From Methanomassiliicoccales archaeon (GTDB lineage: Archaea > Thermoplasmatota > Thermoplasmata > SG8-5), in assembly GCA_030636255.1 (NCBI GenBank), contig DAOVXH010000035.1, positions 1 through 12,240 on the forward strand: a DNA stretch of 12,240 bases. Direction: 5' to 3'. The translations under genes and the position numbers were made by a program. The first letter of the stretch is position 1; the number at the start of each line of letters is the position of its first letter. The notes beneath the pieces were generated by a model. The model ran no database searches. It had not been told where the DNA came from and saw only the letters and a list, made by a program, of their open reading frames with translations. This document shows positions 4,749 through 11,189 of this stretch, one piece after another.

Positions 4749-7430
4749 TCAGAATATTGAGTCGTTTCCAGCAGGTGCTCTTTTTCCAGCATGGCGTTGC
4801 CTGGTTCTACCAACAGCGGCCATACTAACAACTGCTGCCAGTATTCCAACTCCCAGCCAGAACATTGACTGGAGAGGAGAGGCAGGCGAAGCAGTCTGGA
4901 TTATGACCTCCGGACTCACCGGTATTGATGAGACATACATCTCTGACTCCACTGTGTCCACACCGTCGGAAGCCCTTACTCCAATTATTTCAGTGCCTTC
5001 CCAGTTCTCAGGCAGAGTCAATAGGAATTTTCCTGGCACATTGGTCTCAGCAACCATAACATTCTCATATCCAAATACTTCAAAATCCATATTGGAGGTA
5101 TCTATATCACTGAAGTACATTGACAGGTCAATTGATACTGTCTCACCTGGCGCGGCCAGTACTGGTTCCACAGATGCACATAGGGTTGGCGAGTCATTTA
5201 CAGGTTCCACAACAATATTTAGGCTCCTTGTGGCAGTTGCCTCGCCATCCGAGGCCATGATATGTAGGAATAGGCTTCCATGCCAGTTCTCTGTTGGATA
5301 AAGCTCCAATATGTCTTCATTATCATATACCAATTGAAGCTGGTCACCTGTACTGAATTCGTAGGTCAATGCATCCATGTCAATATCCTGGAACATATCA
5401 TTCAGCTCTAGACTGAGGGATGTATCTTCATTCATCCTGAGTTCTTTATCTTCGCTTCTGGCAGTTGGGGCGTCGTTAATTGGGATAACATTCACCACAA
5501 TATCCTGCTCCACGGTATAGACACCGTCTGTGGCCACCATTGTGATTGCTGCCTGGCCGTTCCAGTTATCTGCAGAACTGGAGATTCTAAGCCTATTGTT
5601 TTCACGTTGTTCACATTTGAGGGCACTGTCTCCAGAATATGTGATGAAGCTCATTTCATTGTCAACATCTTGGAAGAATTCATTCAAATCAAGCTCTAGA
5701 TATTGATCTTCATTGAATTTCTGTTCTGCTGATGATATAATGGTTGGAGCATCGTTCACAGCATTGACATTCAGAATAAGATTTCTGGCCAATTGATATT
5801 CGTCATCAGAGGCATAAACTACCAGGTCCAGTTGACCATTCCAGTTGTCCAATGGTTCTATTGTTGTCTCCCATGTTGTCTCATTGGTAGTGATGGTGAC
5901 ATTGGTGTTGGTACACAAAATATCGAACCACAAAGCATCATCAACATCGGAAACATAATTATCAAGGTCAATTGTCACATTTGTATCCTCATCTATCTCC
6001 AATGTCAGGCTTTCACCAGAGGCCAGGGGCACATCATTGATAGGCGCCACCTGAACAGTTACTCCCTGAGATATGACATATTCCCCGTCTGTGGCAGAAA
6101 TCATTACATTCTCTGTCCCAAACCAGTTTTCCATAGGGGTCATGTCAAGGCTGCCATCGGTACCCAGTTCCAATGATAACTTTGAATTTTGTGATTCCAC
6201 TTCATATGATAACTGGCTGTCTATATCATAGAATAAATCATCAATATTGAAGGCTTCAATGGAAATATCATCCTCATTGAGCAGCACTGCCGGGGAGGAG
6301 CTAATTACTGGCGGGTCATTGACATTGCTGATGCTCACATCAAATTCATAGAGACCAAATACCATATCAAACTCATAAGTCGGTGGATCAATGGAAATTG
6401 GATCAACAACGTTTAATGTAGGCGGGGCCAAGGGAGGTCTTGTCATTGGTTTTGGATATGTCAGGATAGAAACAGTCTCATCTCCATACCAATCACCTTC
6501 TGGAACTATGGCCATTACCTCAGAATAATCTTCAAAGAGCAGATGTTCCGAGTCAATAACCTCAAAACTCTGGGTTTCAGTATCTACATATTCATTGAAA
6601 TTGAAATCATAGCATGAATCTTCCATAAAGGACAGTGGTTCCCTTTGATTTACAAAGGTGCAGAAATCATATGTTGCAACAAACTCGCCATCATATGCCA
6701 TTAGTGTAATGTAATCCTCACCAGCGGCTCCAGAACTTTTGAATGATGTGATAAAATCATCTTCAATTACCGGAGTGATAAGGCTGTTCCCGGACATCCA
6801 CGAATAGGACAGTTCATTATCAACATCCTGAAAGAAAGCAGGAAGATATATGGCTTCATTCATTTCCATGTTCGTGTTGGTACTCATCTCGATGGCATAG
6901 GCCTTTTCCATAACAGTTACTGGCTCATCATTCATCGGGAGCACGGTGACACTCAATGGAGCAATTACCTCCCAGAGTACCTCTTCTGCAGTCACGGTTT
7001 CTTCGTCATCAACGAGATCAATGCCTGGAAGGGACGGTGGTACGGCAGGTATCGGGGAAAATAGATATGATGCAGTCACAGTCAATTCCTCTTTTCCGTT
7101 CCAGTCCGAATTGGGGCATATGTAAACATAATTTTTATCCCAGCCACTAAAAAAGTTCTGAGATTCAGATATTTCAATAGAATCCCAACTTGAGCCGAAC
7201 ATTTCATTGACTTCAAGAACAATAGAGTAATCCTCTACTGTCTCAAGCACCACTGTATCTAGCATCACAATTTCGGTAGTAAGACCGGATATCTCATTTA
7301 CCTCTTCTTGCAAAATTTCACTATTCTGCGAGGATATTGCATTAAATACCATCGCATATAGCGGCATTCCTACAAGCACACAGACAATCATTATGCTAAC
7401 AACGACGCTAACATTTCTTCTAGGGTTCAT
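4749..7430 (-). CDS. Large membrane-anchored surface protein with about 94-residue cadherin-like repeats
   Basis: This 893-residue exported protein has a signal peptide or anchor at about 7-30 (VSVVVSIMIVCVLVGMPLYA) and a C-terminal transmembrane helix at about 855-874 followed by a basic tail (GRTRQRHAGKR). It should therefore be anchored with the bulk outside. The body is a series of cadherin-like/'tandem-95' units, each with 'ND.P', 'NEDT..L.L...F.D.D..L.(Y/F)', 'NW.G' and 'A.DGE'. The ND.P marks fall at about residues 167, 371, 465, 559, 652 and 745, giving a 93-94-residue period in the C-terminal half. D-x-D motifs (QDVDNE, QDIDMD, SDIDTS) suggest calcium binding. Two units in the N-terminal half carry Pro-rich insertions (about 125-150 and 326-351). 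The start has GGTGAT five bases before ATG, a TATA candidate and an upstream shared palindromic element. Adhesion or an S-layer-associated role is inferred. Confidence 0.88.
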   Translation of the reverse strand: MNPRRNVSVVVSIMIVCVLVGMPLYAMVFNAISSQNSEILQEEVNEISGLTTEIVMLDTVVLETVEDYSIVLEVNEMFGSSWDSIEISESQNFFSGWDKNYVYICPNSDWNGKEELTVTASYLFSPIPAVPPSLPGIDLVDDEETVTAEEVLWEVIAPLSVTVLPMNDEPVTVMEKAYAIEMSTNTNMEMNEAIYLPAFFQDVDNELSYSWMSGNSLITPVIEDDFITSFKSSGAAGEDYITLMAYDGEFVATYDFCTFVNQREPLSFMEDSCYDFNFNEYVDTETQSFEVIDSEHLLFEDYSEVMAIVPEGDWYGDETVSILTYPKPMTRPPLAPPTLNVVDPISIDPPTYEFDMVFGLYEFDVSISNVNDPPVISSSPAVLLNEDDISIEAFNIDDLFYDIDSQLSYEVESQNSKLSLELGTDGSLDMTPMENWFGTENVMISATDGEYVISQGVTVQVAPINDVPLASGESLTLEIDEDTNVTIDLDNYVSDVDDALWFDILCTNTNVTITTNETTWETTIEPLDNWNGQLDLVVYASDDEYQLARNLILNVNAVNDAPTIISSAEQKFNEDQYLELDLNEFFQDVDNEMSFITYSGDSALKCEQRENNRLRISSSADNWNGQAAITMVATDGVYTVEQDIVVNVIPINDAPTARSEDKELRMNEDTSLSLELNDMFQDIDMDALTYEFSTGDQLQLVYDNEDILELYPTENWHGSLFLHIMASDGEATATRSLNIVVEPVNDSPTLCASVEPVLAAPGETVSIDLSMYFSDIDTSNMDFEVFGYENVMVAETNVPGKFLLTLPENWEGTEIIGVRASDGVDTVESEMYVSSIPVSPEVIIQTASPASPLQSMFWLGVGILAAVVSMAAVGRTRQRHAGKRAPAGNDSIF

Positions 7431-7466
7431 TTTTTAATCACCAAAATCAAGTAGTGCTAAAATTTG

Positions 7467-7474
7467 CTTTTAAG
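7467..7474 (-). promoter_or_regulatory. TATA box for the 893-residue surface protein gene
   Basis: CTTAAAAG on the minus strand is centred about 40 bases before the ATG at 7430, predicting a leader of about 14 bases that carries the GGTGAT ribosome site. Confidence 0.5.
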
Positions 7475-7488
7475 GTATCTGTACGGAT

Positions 7489-7506
7489 ATCACTGGTGAT
7501 TATCAC
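7489..7506. promoter_or_regulatory. Triple half-site ATCAC-TG-GTGAT-T-ATCAC
   Basis: Three alternating copies of the same five-base half-site make two overlapping palindromes: ATCAC-TG-GTGAT (7489-7500) and GTGAT-T-ATCAC (7496-7506). It lies directly upstream of the surface protein TATA box in a divergent promoter region. The 10-mer GTGATTATCA inside it recurs at 4289-4298, and the ATCAC-NN-GTGAT form recurs at 11044-11055. It is a likely operator for a dimeric regulator. Confidence 0.6.
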
Positions 7507-7530
7507 AAACAAACATTATGACAAGATAAG

Positions 7531-7548
7531 ATTATCAAAATTGATAAT
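7531..7548. promoter_or_regulatory. Eight-base-arm palindrome upstream of the GvpD-like gene
   Basis: ATTATCAAAATTGATAAT has perfect eight-base arms around a central AA. It sits about 15 bases before the TATA box at 7563-7570, an activator-like position for the plus-strand gene. It shares the ATTATCA core with the elements at 4291 and 7499 but has different outer bases. Confidence 0.5.
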
Positions 7549-7562
7549 TTAACATCTCATAG

Positions 7563-7570
7563 TTATAAAG
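7563..7570 (+). promoter_or_regulatory. TATA box for the GvpD/RAD55-like ATPase gene
   Basis: TTATAAAG is centred 52 bases before the ATT at 7618 and 32 before the out-of-frame ATG at 7598. The first distance matches the other genes in the window (40-50) better, supporting initiation near 7618. Confidence 0.55.
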
Positions 7571-7606
7571 AATAAGATTCATCATCATATATTATACATG
7601 GAGTTA

Positions 7607-7613
7607 GAGGTGA
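7607..7613 (+). promoter_or_regulatory. Shine-Dalgarno site pointing to an ATT start at 7618
   Basis: GAGGTGA is followed by four bases (GTTT) and then ATT at 7618-7620. This reproduces exactly the GGTGA plus four-base spacer seen before the ATG at 525. No ATG, GTG or TTG is available in frame at this position. Confidence 0.5.
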
Positions 7614-7617
7614 GTTT

Positions 7618-9063
7618 ATTCATCATGATGGACATATACCAAAGGAGATAATCAAATTCTTTTCAGAGGGAGGCGGACGTTCGCTGATTTTGAAAGGCGC
7701 ACCAGGCACTGGCAAGACAACCTTCGCACTGGAACTGCTCAATCATTTCAGGGAAGACTCTGCAGTATGTTTCGTATCCAGCAGAATAGACGAGCATGCA
7801 TTGAAAAGGCATATCAGCTGGATAGATTTTGACCTATTGCTGTCAAAGGGGCATGATGAGGGATTCAGAAGCATGAACGGAAGTTCAATCAATCGCAAGG
7901 AGCTCAATAGAATGGAATCCCGTGTCGAGGAGGGCGATGAATTCCTGGAAGAGGATTTTGACGGAGAGATTGGCTCAGGAAAAACAGATGGAAATTCCTG
8001 GACCTTTGATATTACCTCGATACTGCCGGAGATAGATATGCTCTATGAAACCCTGGAAACTGCAGAAAAGGAAATGTCCCTGGTTGCAATAGACAGCATT
8101 GATTCTCTGGGCGAGAAGTATGGAATTTCTCCGAGACGCCTGCTGAAAATGCTTCAGAAGGACCTTGTGGAGAGGAGCAATGTTAATGTGATATTCATTC
8201 TGGAGACCAGCGGCCTCAATCAGCTGGAATATATTGGCGACGGTGTCATATCACTGGAAATGGACCAGGTGGAAGGCCGCCGGATAAGGAATATGAAGGT
8301 TGAAAAATTAAGAGGCCAGCAGATATTGATGCCTTGTGTCCCGTTCACCCTGAAAGATGGACATTTCAATTCATTTGATTATAATATGGAAGAACTGGCA
8401 GGCAGCCAGAACAAACTCAAAAAGCTTGAACTTGGAAATATTCTGGAAAACATAATCAAGCCTGGAAATTACGTGCTTTTCGAATTTGACCGCAATGTGC
8501 CTACAGAGATGGTTCAAACACTGGTAAATTCCATTGTTGAACATAATCTGGAAAACTCCATGGGAATGTATTCCACACCTTCGGTTAGATTGTTTGGAAA
8601 AAGCCCTGCAAATTATGTTTCTGAGTCTCAGGAAAAATTCAAAATAATCAGCCCAATCTCCATGATCCAGAGAGGTCACGATTCAGATTCCCTGATAAAG
8701 GTGGATGGTGATGATTTCTATACTGATTTCAATACATCATTCATTGACAAGATGTTTCATGAGAAGGAAGTATGTTTCCTGATGGATGCCAATCAGATTA
8801 TATCCCATTATGGTGAAGAAGTAGTCAAGGACATTGAATTGCATATCTCAGGACTTCTTCAGAATGGTGGTTCTTGTATAGGTTTCACATGGCCATCCAG
8901 CGTGCAGGAGAGCATTGACATGGGAATAAGCAATAATCGCATCCGGGTGACCACAAAAAACTCCCAGTGGATGATGTTCGGTGAAAAGCCTTACACTCCC
9001 ATGTATGTACTGGCTCCAAAGAAGGATGAAACTGATATCATAGAGCTGGAAATAATTATTTAG
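7618..9063 (+). CDS. GvpD/RAD55-like P-loop ATPase with a P-loop-less second domain; unusual start
   Basis: This two-domain RecA-superfamily protein is about 481 residues from ATT at 7618 and 457 from the only standard in-frame start, TTG at 7690. The N-terminal half has the strand 'GRSLILKGAPGTGKTTFALELL' containing Walker A and a Walker B strand 'MSLVAIDSID' (codons near 8074-8103). An acidic, Glu/Asp-rich insertion (about 7917-7980) lies between them. The second half starts a new core at 'PGNYVLFEFDRNVPTEM' (from about 8461), which has the shape of a P-loop strand but no GKT, followed by 'KEVCFLMDANQIISHYGEE' as a pseudo-Walker-B region. This resembles archaeal proteins annotated as GvpD P-loop or RAD55-family ATPases, and a signalling or regulatory role is inferred. 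Starting at TTG 7690 would remove the strand before Walker A, so coding must begin upstream. Its 3' end overlaps the convergent KaiC-like gene by eight bases. Confidence 0.8.
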   Translation: MHHDGHIPKEIIKFFSEGGGRSLILKGAPGTGKTTFALELLNHFREDSAVCFVSSRIDEHALKRHISWIDFDLLLSKGHDEGFRSMNGSSINRKELNRMESRVEEGDEFLEEDFDGEIGSGKTDGNSWTFDITSILPEIDMLYETLETAEKEMSLVAIDSIDSLGEKYGISPRRLLKMLQKDLVERSNVNVIFILETSGLNQLEYIGDGVISLEMDQVEGRRIRNMKVEKLRGQQILMPCVPFTLKDGHFNSFDYNMEELAGSQNKLKKLELGNILENIIKPGNYVLFEFDRNVPTEMVQTLVNSIVEHNLENSMGMYSTPSVRLFGKSPANYVSESQEKFKIISPISMIQRGHDSDSLIKVDGDDFYTDFNTSFIDKMFHEKEVCFLMDANQIISHYGEEVVKDIELHISGLLQNGGSCIGFTWPSSVQESIDMGISNNRIRVTTKNSQWMMFGEKPYTPMYVLAPKKDETDIIELEIII

Positions 9064-9787
9064 ATGTTTTCGAACTCTGAATATTAATACCATTCTCATC
9101 AATGATATATTTGACATAGCCCAGTGGTGTTTTTGTCCCACGCATCTTCATGACGTTCATTAACCGTTCTACATTACCGGTGAAGGGATTCTCACGTTTG
9201 AACATATGAATAGCCCCATGTACCGAGTAAAGGGCAACATTATTGTATCTCTCGTTGAGGGTTTCATCGGAAACAAACAGGCCAGACATGCCCTTTTTCC
9301 GGACTGTGTGCACAATTAGGTCCAATTGTTCTCTGAAAGTACCAATGGTAATGTCCAGGGTGTAGGAACCAAGATTGTCCAGAACAACAGAATCTGCATC
9401 TGAGTTGGATATAGAATCAATTGGCTTTTTTAGTATAGAACGGGAGGGGGTCTTTCCCCTCTGCCACTGAATATCCTCCATTCGCTCTGCCAGGACTGGT
9501 TCGATTTTCAGGAGATTATTATCTTCAAAGGTTTTCAATGGAATACCAAGCTGATTGGCCTGAATTCTTAATTCTTCGGGGGTTTCTTCGGTTGCCAGAT
9601 AAAGGCACTTCTTTCCGCTTTCGCAGACCTTGTTTACATATTGAAGTGCAGCAATGGTCTTTCCAACACCTGGCCCTCCGGATAACAAAATAGTTCGGTT
9701 CTTGGGGTAACCGCCTTCTATTAAACTATCAAATTCCTTGATGCCAGTAGAAATTCTCTCCATCTGAAACATATCCTCTTTCACCAC
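9056..9787 (-). CDS. KaiC-like RecA-superfamily ATPase next to a winged-helix gene
   Basis: This 243-residue single-domain KaiC-type ATPase retains the expected catalytic motifs. The opening is 'RISTGIKEFDSLIEGGYP', Walker A is GGPGVGKT (37-44), the paired glutamates are in LATEETPEE (Glu67-Glu68), Walker B is SVVLDNLG with Asp137, and KMRGT (214-218) precedes the final strand 'VKYIIDENGINI'. Active ATP hydrolysis is likely. The start is GTG at 9787 or the next codon, GTG at 9784, with AGGAGG (9800-9795) seven bases before the first. That site overlaps the stop of the winged-helix gene, so the two are translationally coupled and the products probably act together. A KaiC-like ATPase coupled to a DNA-binding protein suggests an energy- or signal-responsive switch, but the target is unknown. 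Confidence 0.92.
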   Translation of the reverse strand: MVKEDMFQMERISTGIKEFDSLIEGGYPKNRTILLSGGPGVGKTIAALQYVNKVCESGKKCLYLATEETPEELRIQANQLGIPLKTFEDNNLLKIEPVLAERMEDIQWQRGKTPSRSILKKPIDSISNSDADSVVLDNLGSYTLDITIGTFREQLDLIVHTVRKKGMSGLFVSDETLNERYNNVALYSVHGAIHMFKRENPFTGNVERLMNVMKMRGTKTPLGYVKYIIDENGINIQSSKTSK

Positions 9788-9798
9788 ACCGAATCCTC

Positions 9799-10131
9799 CT
9801 AAAGATTATTAACATATCCGTTTCTCAATTCGCATTTAGCAGATATCTTTCCATCAGAATAGAAAATCTGCAATGAATGAATATTTGAAATGTAAGACCA
9901 CCGGCGTTTTCCTTTCTGAGTGAGAATCTGCTCGTCCCGGTGAACTAAACCCAGGTCTTCAAGGGTTTTTATGCGTCTGTAGCAGGCAGCAATTGGTATG
10001 CCGTGAACATCTGCTATCTCCAAAGCCGTTTTAGGCTTGAGATGTGTTGAAGTAAGAATTGCTTTCGAGTATCCATCCCCTAATATCTGTGCCATGTTAG
10101 TGGCGTTTATTTCTTCTGTTTCTATTGGCAT
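9799..10131 (-). CDS. Small winged-helix DNA-binding protein, paralog C
   Basis: This 110-residue predicted transcription regulator is closest to paralog A at 3872-4219. The two share GIPIAACYRRIK, 'TLE..GLV' and LTQKGKR with few changes. The helix-turn-helix lies at about residues 33-62, with Cys50 at the conserved position and the wing at 66-82. The C-terminal beta unit 'SLQIFYSDGKISAKCELRNG' (86-105) has an extra Cys100. The start ATG at 10131 has a G-rich Shine-Dalgarno (GGGGG) nine bases upstream and its own TATA box. It is the first gene of an operon with the KaiC-like ATPase. The high similarity to paralog A suggests duplication within the region and possibly overlapping DNA targets. 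Confidence 0.87.
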   Translation of the reverse strand: MPIETEEINATNMAQILGDGYSKAILTSTHLKPKTALEIADVHGIPIAACYRRIKTLEDLGLVHRDEQILTQKGKRRWSYISNIHSLQIFYSDGKISAKCELRNGYVNNL

Positions 10132-10168
10132 ATTTTCGTTCCCCCTTACACAGATAATTGCCTATTCC

Positions 10169-10177
10169 TTTATATAC
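10169..10177 (-). promoter_or_regulatory. TATA box with purine-rich BRE for the winged-helix/KaiC operon
   Basis: GTATATAAA on the minus strand is preceded by AAAAAAG, a good BRE-like purine run. It is centred about 42 bases before the ATG at 10131. Confidence 0.7.
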
Positions 10178-10193
10178 CTTTTTTAAGTTTCAT

Positions 10194-10206
10194 CAAAATT
10201 ATTTTG
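10194..10206. promoter_or_regulatory. Palindrome between divergent promoters
   Basis: CAAAATTATTTTG is a perfect inverted repeat around a central base, midway between the TATA boxes at 10169-10177 (-) and 10222-10229 (+). The half CAAAATTA recurs as a direct repeat at 10213-10220. It is a candidate operator affecting both directions, though AT-richness lowers confidence. Confidence 0.4.
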
Positions 10207-10221
10207 TTTAACCAAAATTAC

Positions 10222-10229
10222 TATATATA
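10222..10229 (+). promoter_or_regulatory. TATA box implying a leaderless FilR1-type mRNA
   Basis: TATATATA is centred about 27 bases before the ATG at 10253. Archaeal transcription usually starts 24-28 bases after the TATA centre, so the mRNA would begin at or next to the start codon. No Shine-Dalgarno is present before this ATG, which agrees with leaderless translation. Confidence 0.7.
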
Positions 10230-10252
10230 ATAAAGAACTATATCAAATATAG

Positions 10253-10987
10253 ATGAAAGAACATGAACTGATGTTCGGATTGTCCCATAATGCAAGAAAA
10301 AGCATTGTGGAGCTTCTCAGAAATGGAGACAAAAGACATCTAGAGCTTTGCAAAGGTCTAAAGATCTCGGCGCCGGAAGTAACAAGGCACTGCAAGATAC
10401 TGGCAGACCTTGGAATCGTCAGAAAGAACAGCAGATCAATGTATCAACTAACTGGCATGGGACAGCATATTCTTGACCTTGTAGATAAAATTGATTTTTT
10501 AGAGACAAACAGAGCTTTCTTCGAGGAACATGATTTTGATATGATACCCAGGGAGCTTGACACCATATCCATTCTGAAGAATGCTGAAATCGTCGAAGGG
10601 GCACTGAATATGCTTGACGGACTGCTGGCAGTAAATAATGAAGCAATGGACAATATAAACTGCATATTCCAGGAGACAATCAGCCACGTGATAATGGAAC
10701 ATCTGGAACAGCTGAACAGAGGCATCAGAGTAAACATCCTAATCAAAGAGGGTGAAAGGATACCACATGAGTACATTGAAAGCAGCATGCTTGGCCTTGA
10801 AATACGACAAATACCTGAAATACCCATGGGCATGATTGCCACCGACTCTGGAGCAATAATAATCCCAAAGCACAAGCGCGGAATTCTGGACTATGGATTT
10901 GGGGCCATTGGCCAGGACGAATTTCTAAGATATTGTGATTCAATTTTCTCATATTATTGGGTTCAAGGAAATAGAGTGATTTTGTAA
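10253..10987 (+). CDS. FilR1/DUF1724-type winged-helix transcriptional regulator
   Basis: This 244-residue archaeal regulator has an N-terminal winged helix (about 5-70): 'ARKSIVELLRNGDKRHLELCKGLKISAPEVTRHCKILADLGIVRKN', then 'YQLTGMGQHIL'. A middle helical linker follows. The C-terminal domain at about 115-240 matches the FilR1 middle/DUF1724 pattern (PF08350): 'LNRGIRVNILIKEGERIP', 'GLEIRQIPEIPMGMIATDSGAIIIP', 'DYGFGAIGQDEFLRYCDSIFSYYW'. That length and layout are usual for the family. The C-terminal domain is thought to sense a ligand or signal; FilR1 itself was linked to quorum-type regulation in a methanogen. The gene is monocistronic, appears leaderless, and diverges from the winged-helix/KaiC operon across 121 bases, so it may regulate that operon and itself. 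Confidence 0.88.
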   Translation: MKEHELMFGLSHNARKSIVELLRNGDKRHLELCKGLKISAPEVTRHCKILADLGIVRKNSRSMYQLTGMGQHILDLVDKIDFLETNRAFFEEHDFDMIPRELDTISILKNAEIVEGALNMLDGLLAVNNEAMDNINCIFQETISHVIMEHLEQLNRGIRVNILIKEGERIPHEYIESSMLGLEIRQIPEIPMGMIATDSGAIIIPKHKRGILDYGFGAIGQDEFLRYCDSIFSYYWVQGNRVIL

Positions 10988-11043
10988 CTATCTGGCTAAT
11001 TTAATCATATAAAAAGTTATTGTAAATATTATCATTTTATATA

Positions 11044-11055
11044 ATCACTTGTGAT
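11044..11055. promoter_or_regulatory. ATCAC-TT-GTGAT palindrome upstream of the PAS gene
   Basis: It has the same arms and two-base spacer as the palindrome at 7489-7500. It overlaps the end of one possible TATA box (TTTATATAA, 11036-11044) and lies upstream of another (AATAAAAAC, 11087-11095, about 48 bases before the ATG at 11139). Repression or activation would therefore depend on which promoter is used. Confidence 0.5.
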
Positions 11056-11086
11056 ATCTAATATACTAAATTAACAATTTCACAAC

Positions 11087-11095
11087 AATAAAAAC
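11087..11095 (+). promoter_or_regulatory. Candidate TATA box for the PAS gene
   Basis: AATAAAAAC is centred about 48 bases before the ATG at 11139, matching the promoter-to-start distance of neighbouring genes. It is a weak match to the consensus. Confidence 0.3.
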
Positions 11096-11138
11096 AATGT
11101 TAAGAAGAGTATTCAAGCATCCTTAAATAGGTGGAAAA

Positions 11139-11189
11139 ATGTATCCGACATCAAGCGGGGGGAATCTTTGGGAAGAGATAAGGACATGA
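11139..11189 (+). CDS. 16-codon ORF before, or displaced N-terminus of, the PAS gene
   Basis: ATG at 11139 has GGTGG plus a four-base spacer, the window's usual ribosome-site spacing. It encodes MYPTSSGGNLWEEIRT and ends at TGA 11187-11189, which overlaps the next ATG as ATGA. It could be a translationally coupled leader peptide. Alternatively it is the true N-terminus of the PAS protein, put out of frame by one base at the G6 tract 11157-11162: a seventh G would join this start to the PAS reading frame. Confidence 0.45.
   Translation: MYPTSSGGNLWEEIRT

Noticed and set aside
4651..5301. 216-codon plus-strand ORF
   Set aside because: It lies antisense to the 3' end of the repeat protein gene and the start of winged-helix gene B. 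Its sequence is Ser/Thr/Ile-rich as expected of a shadow frame, with no domain.
10444..10875. 143-codon minus-strand ORF
   Set aside because: It is a shadow of the FilR1-type gene, whose domain structure and promoter are clear. The antisense product is Met/Ser/Ile-rich low complexity.
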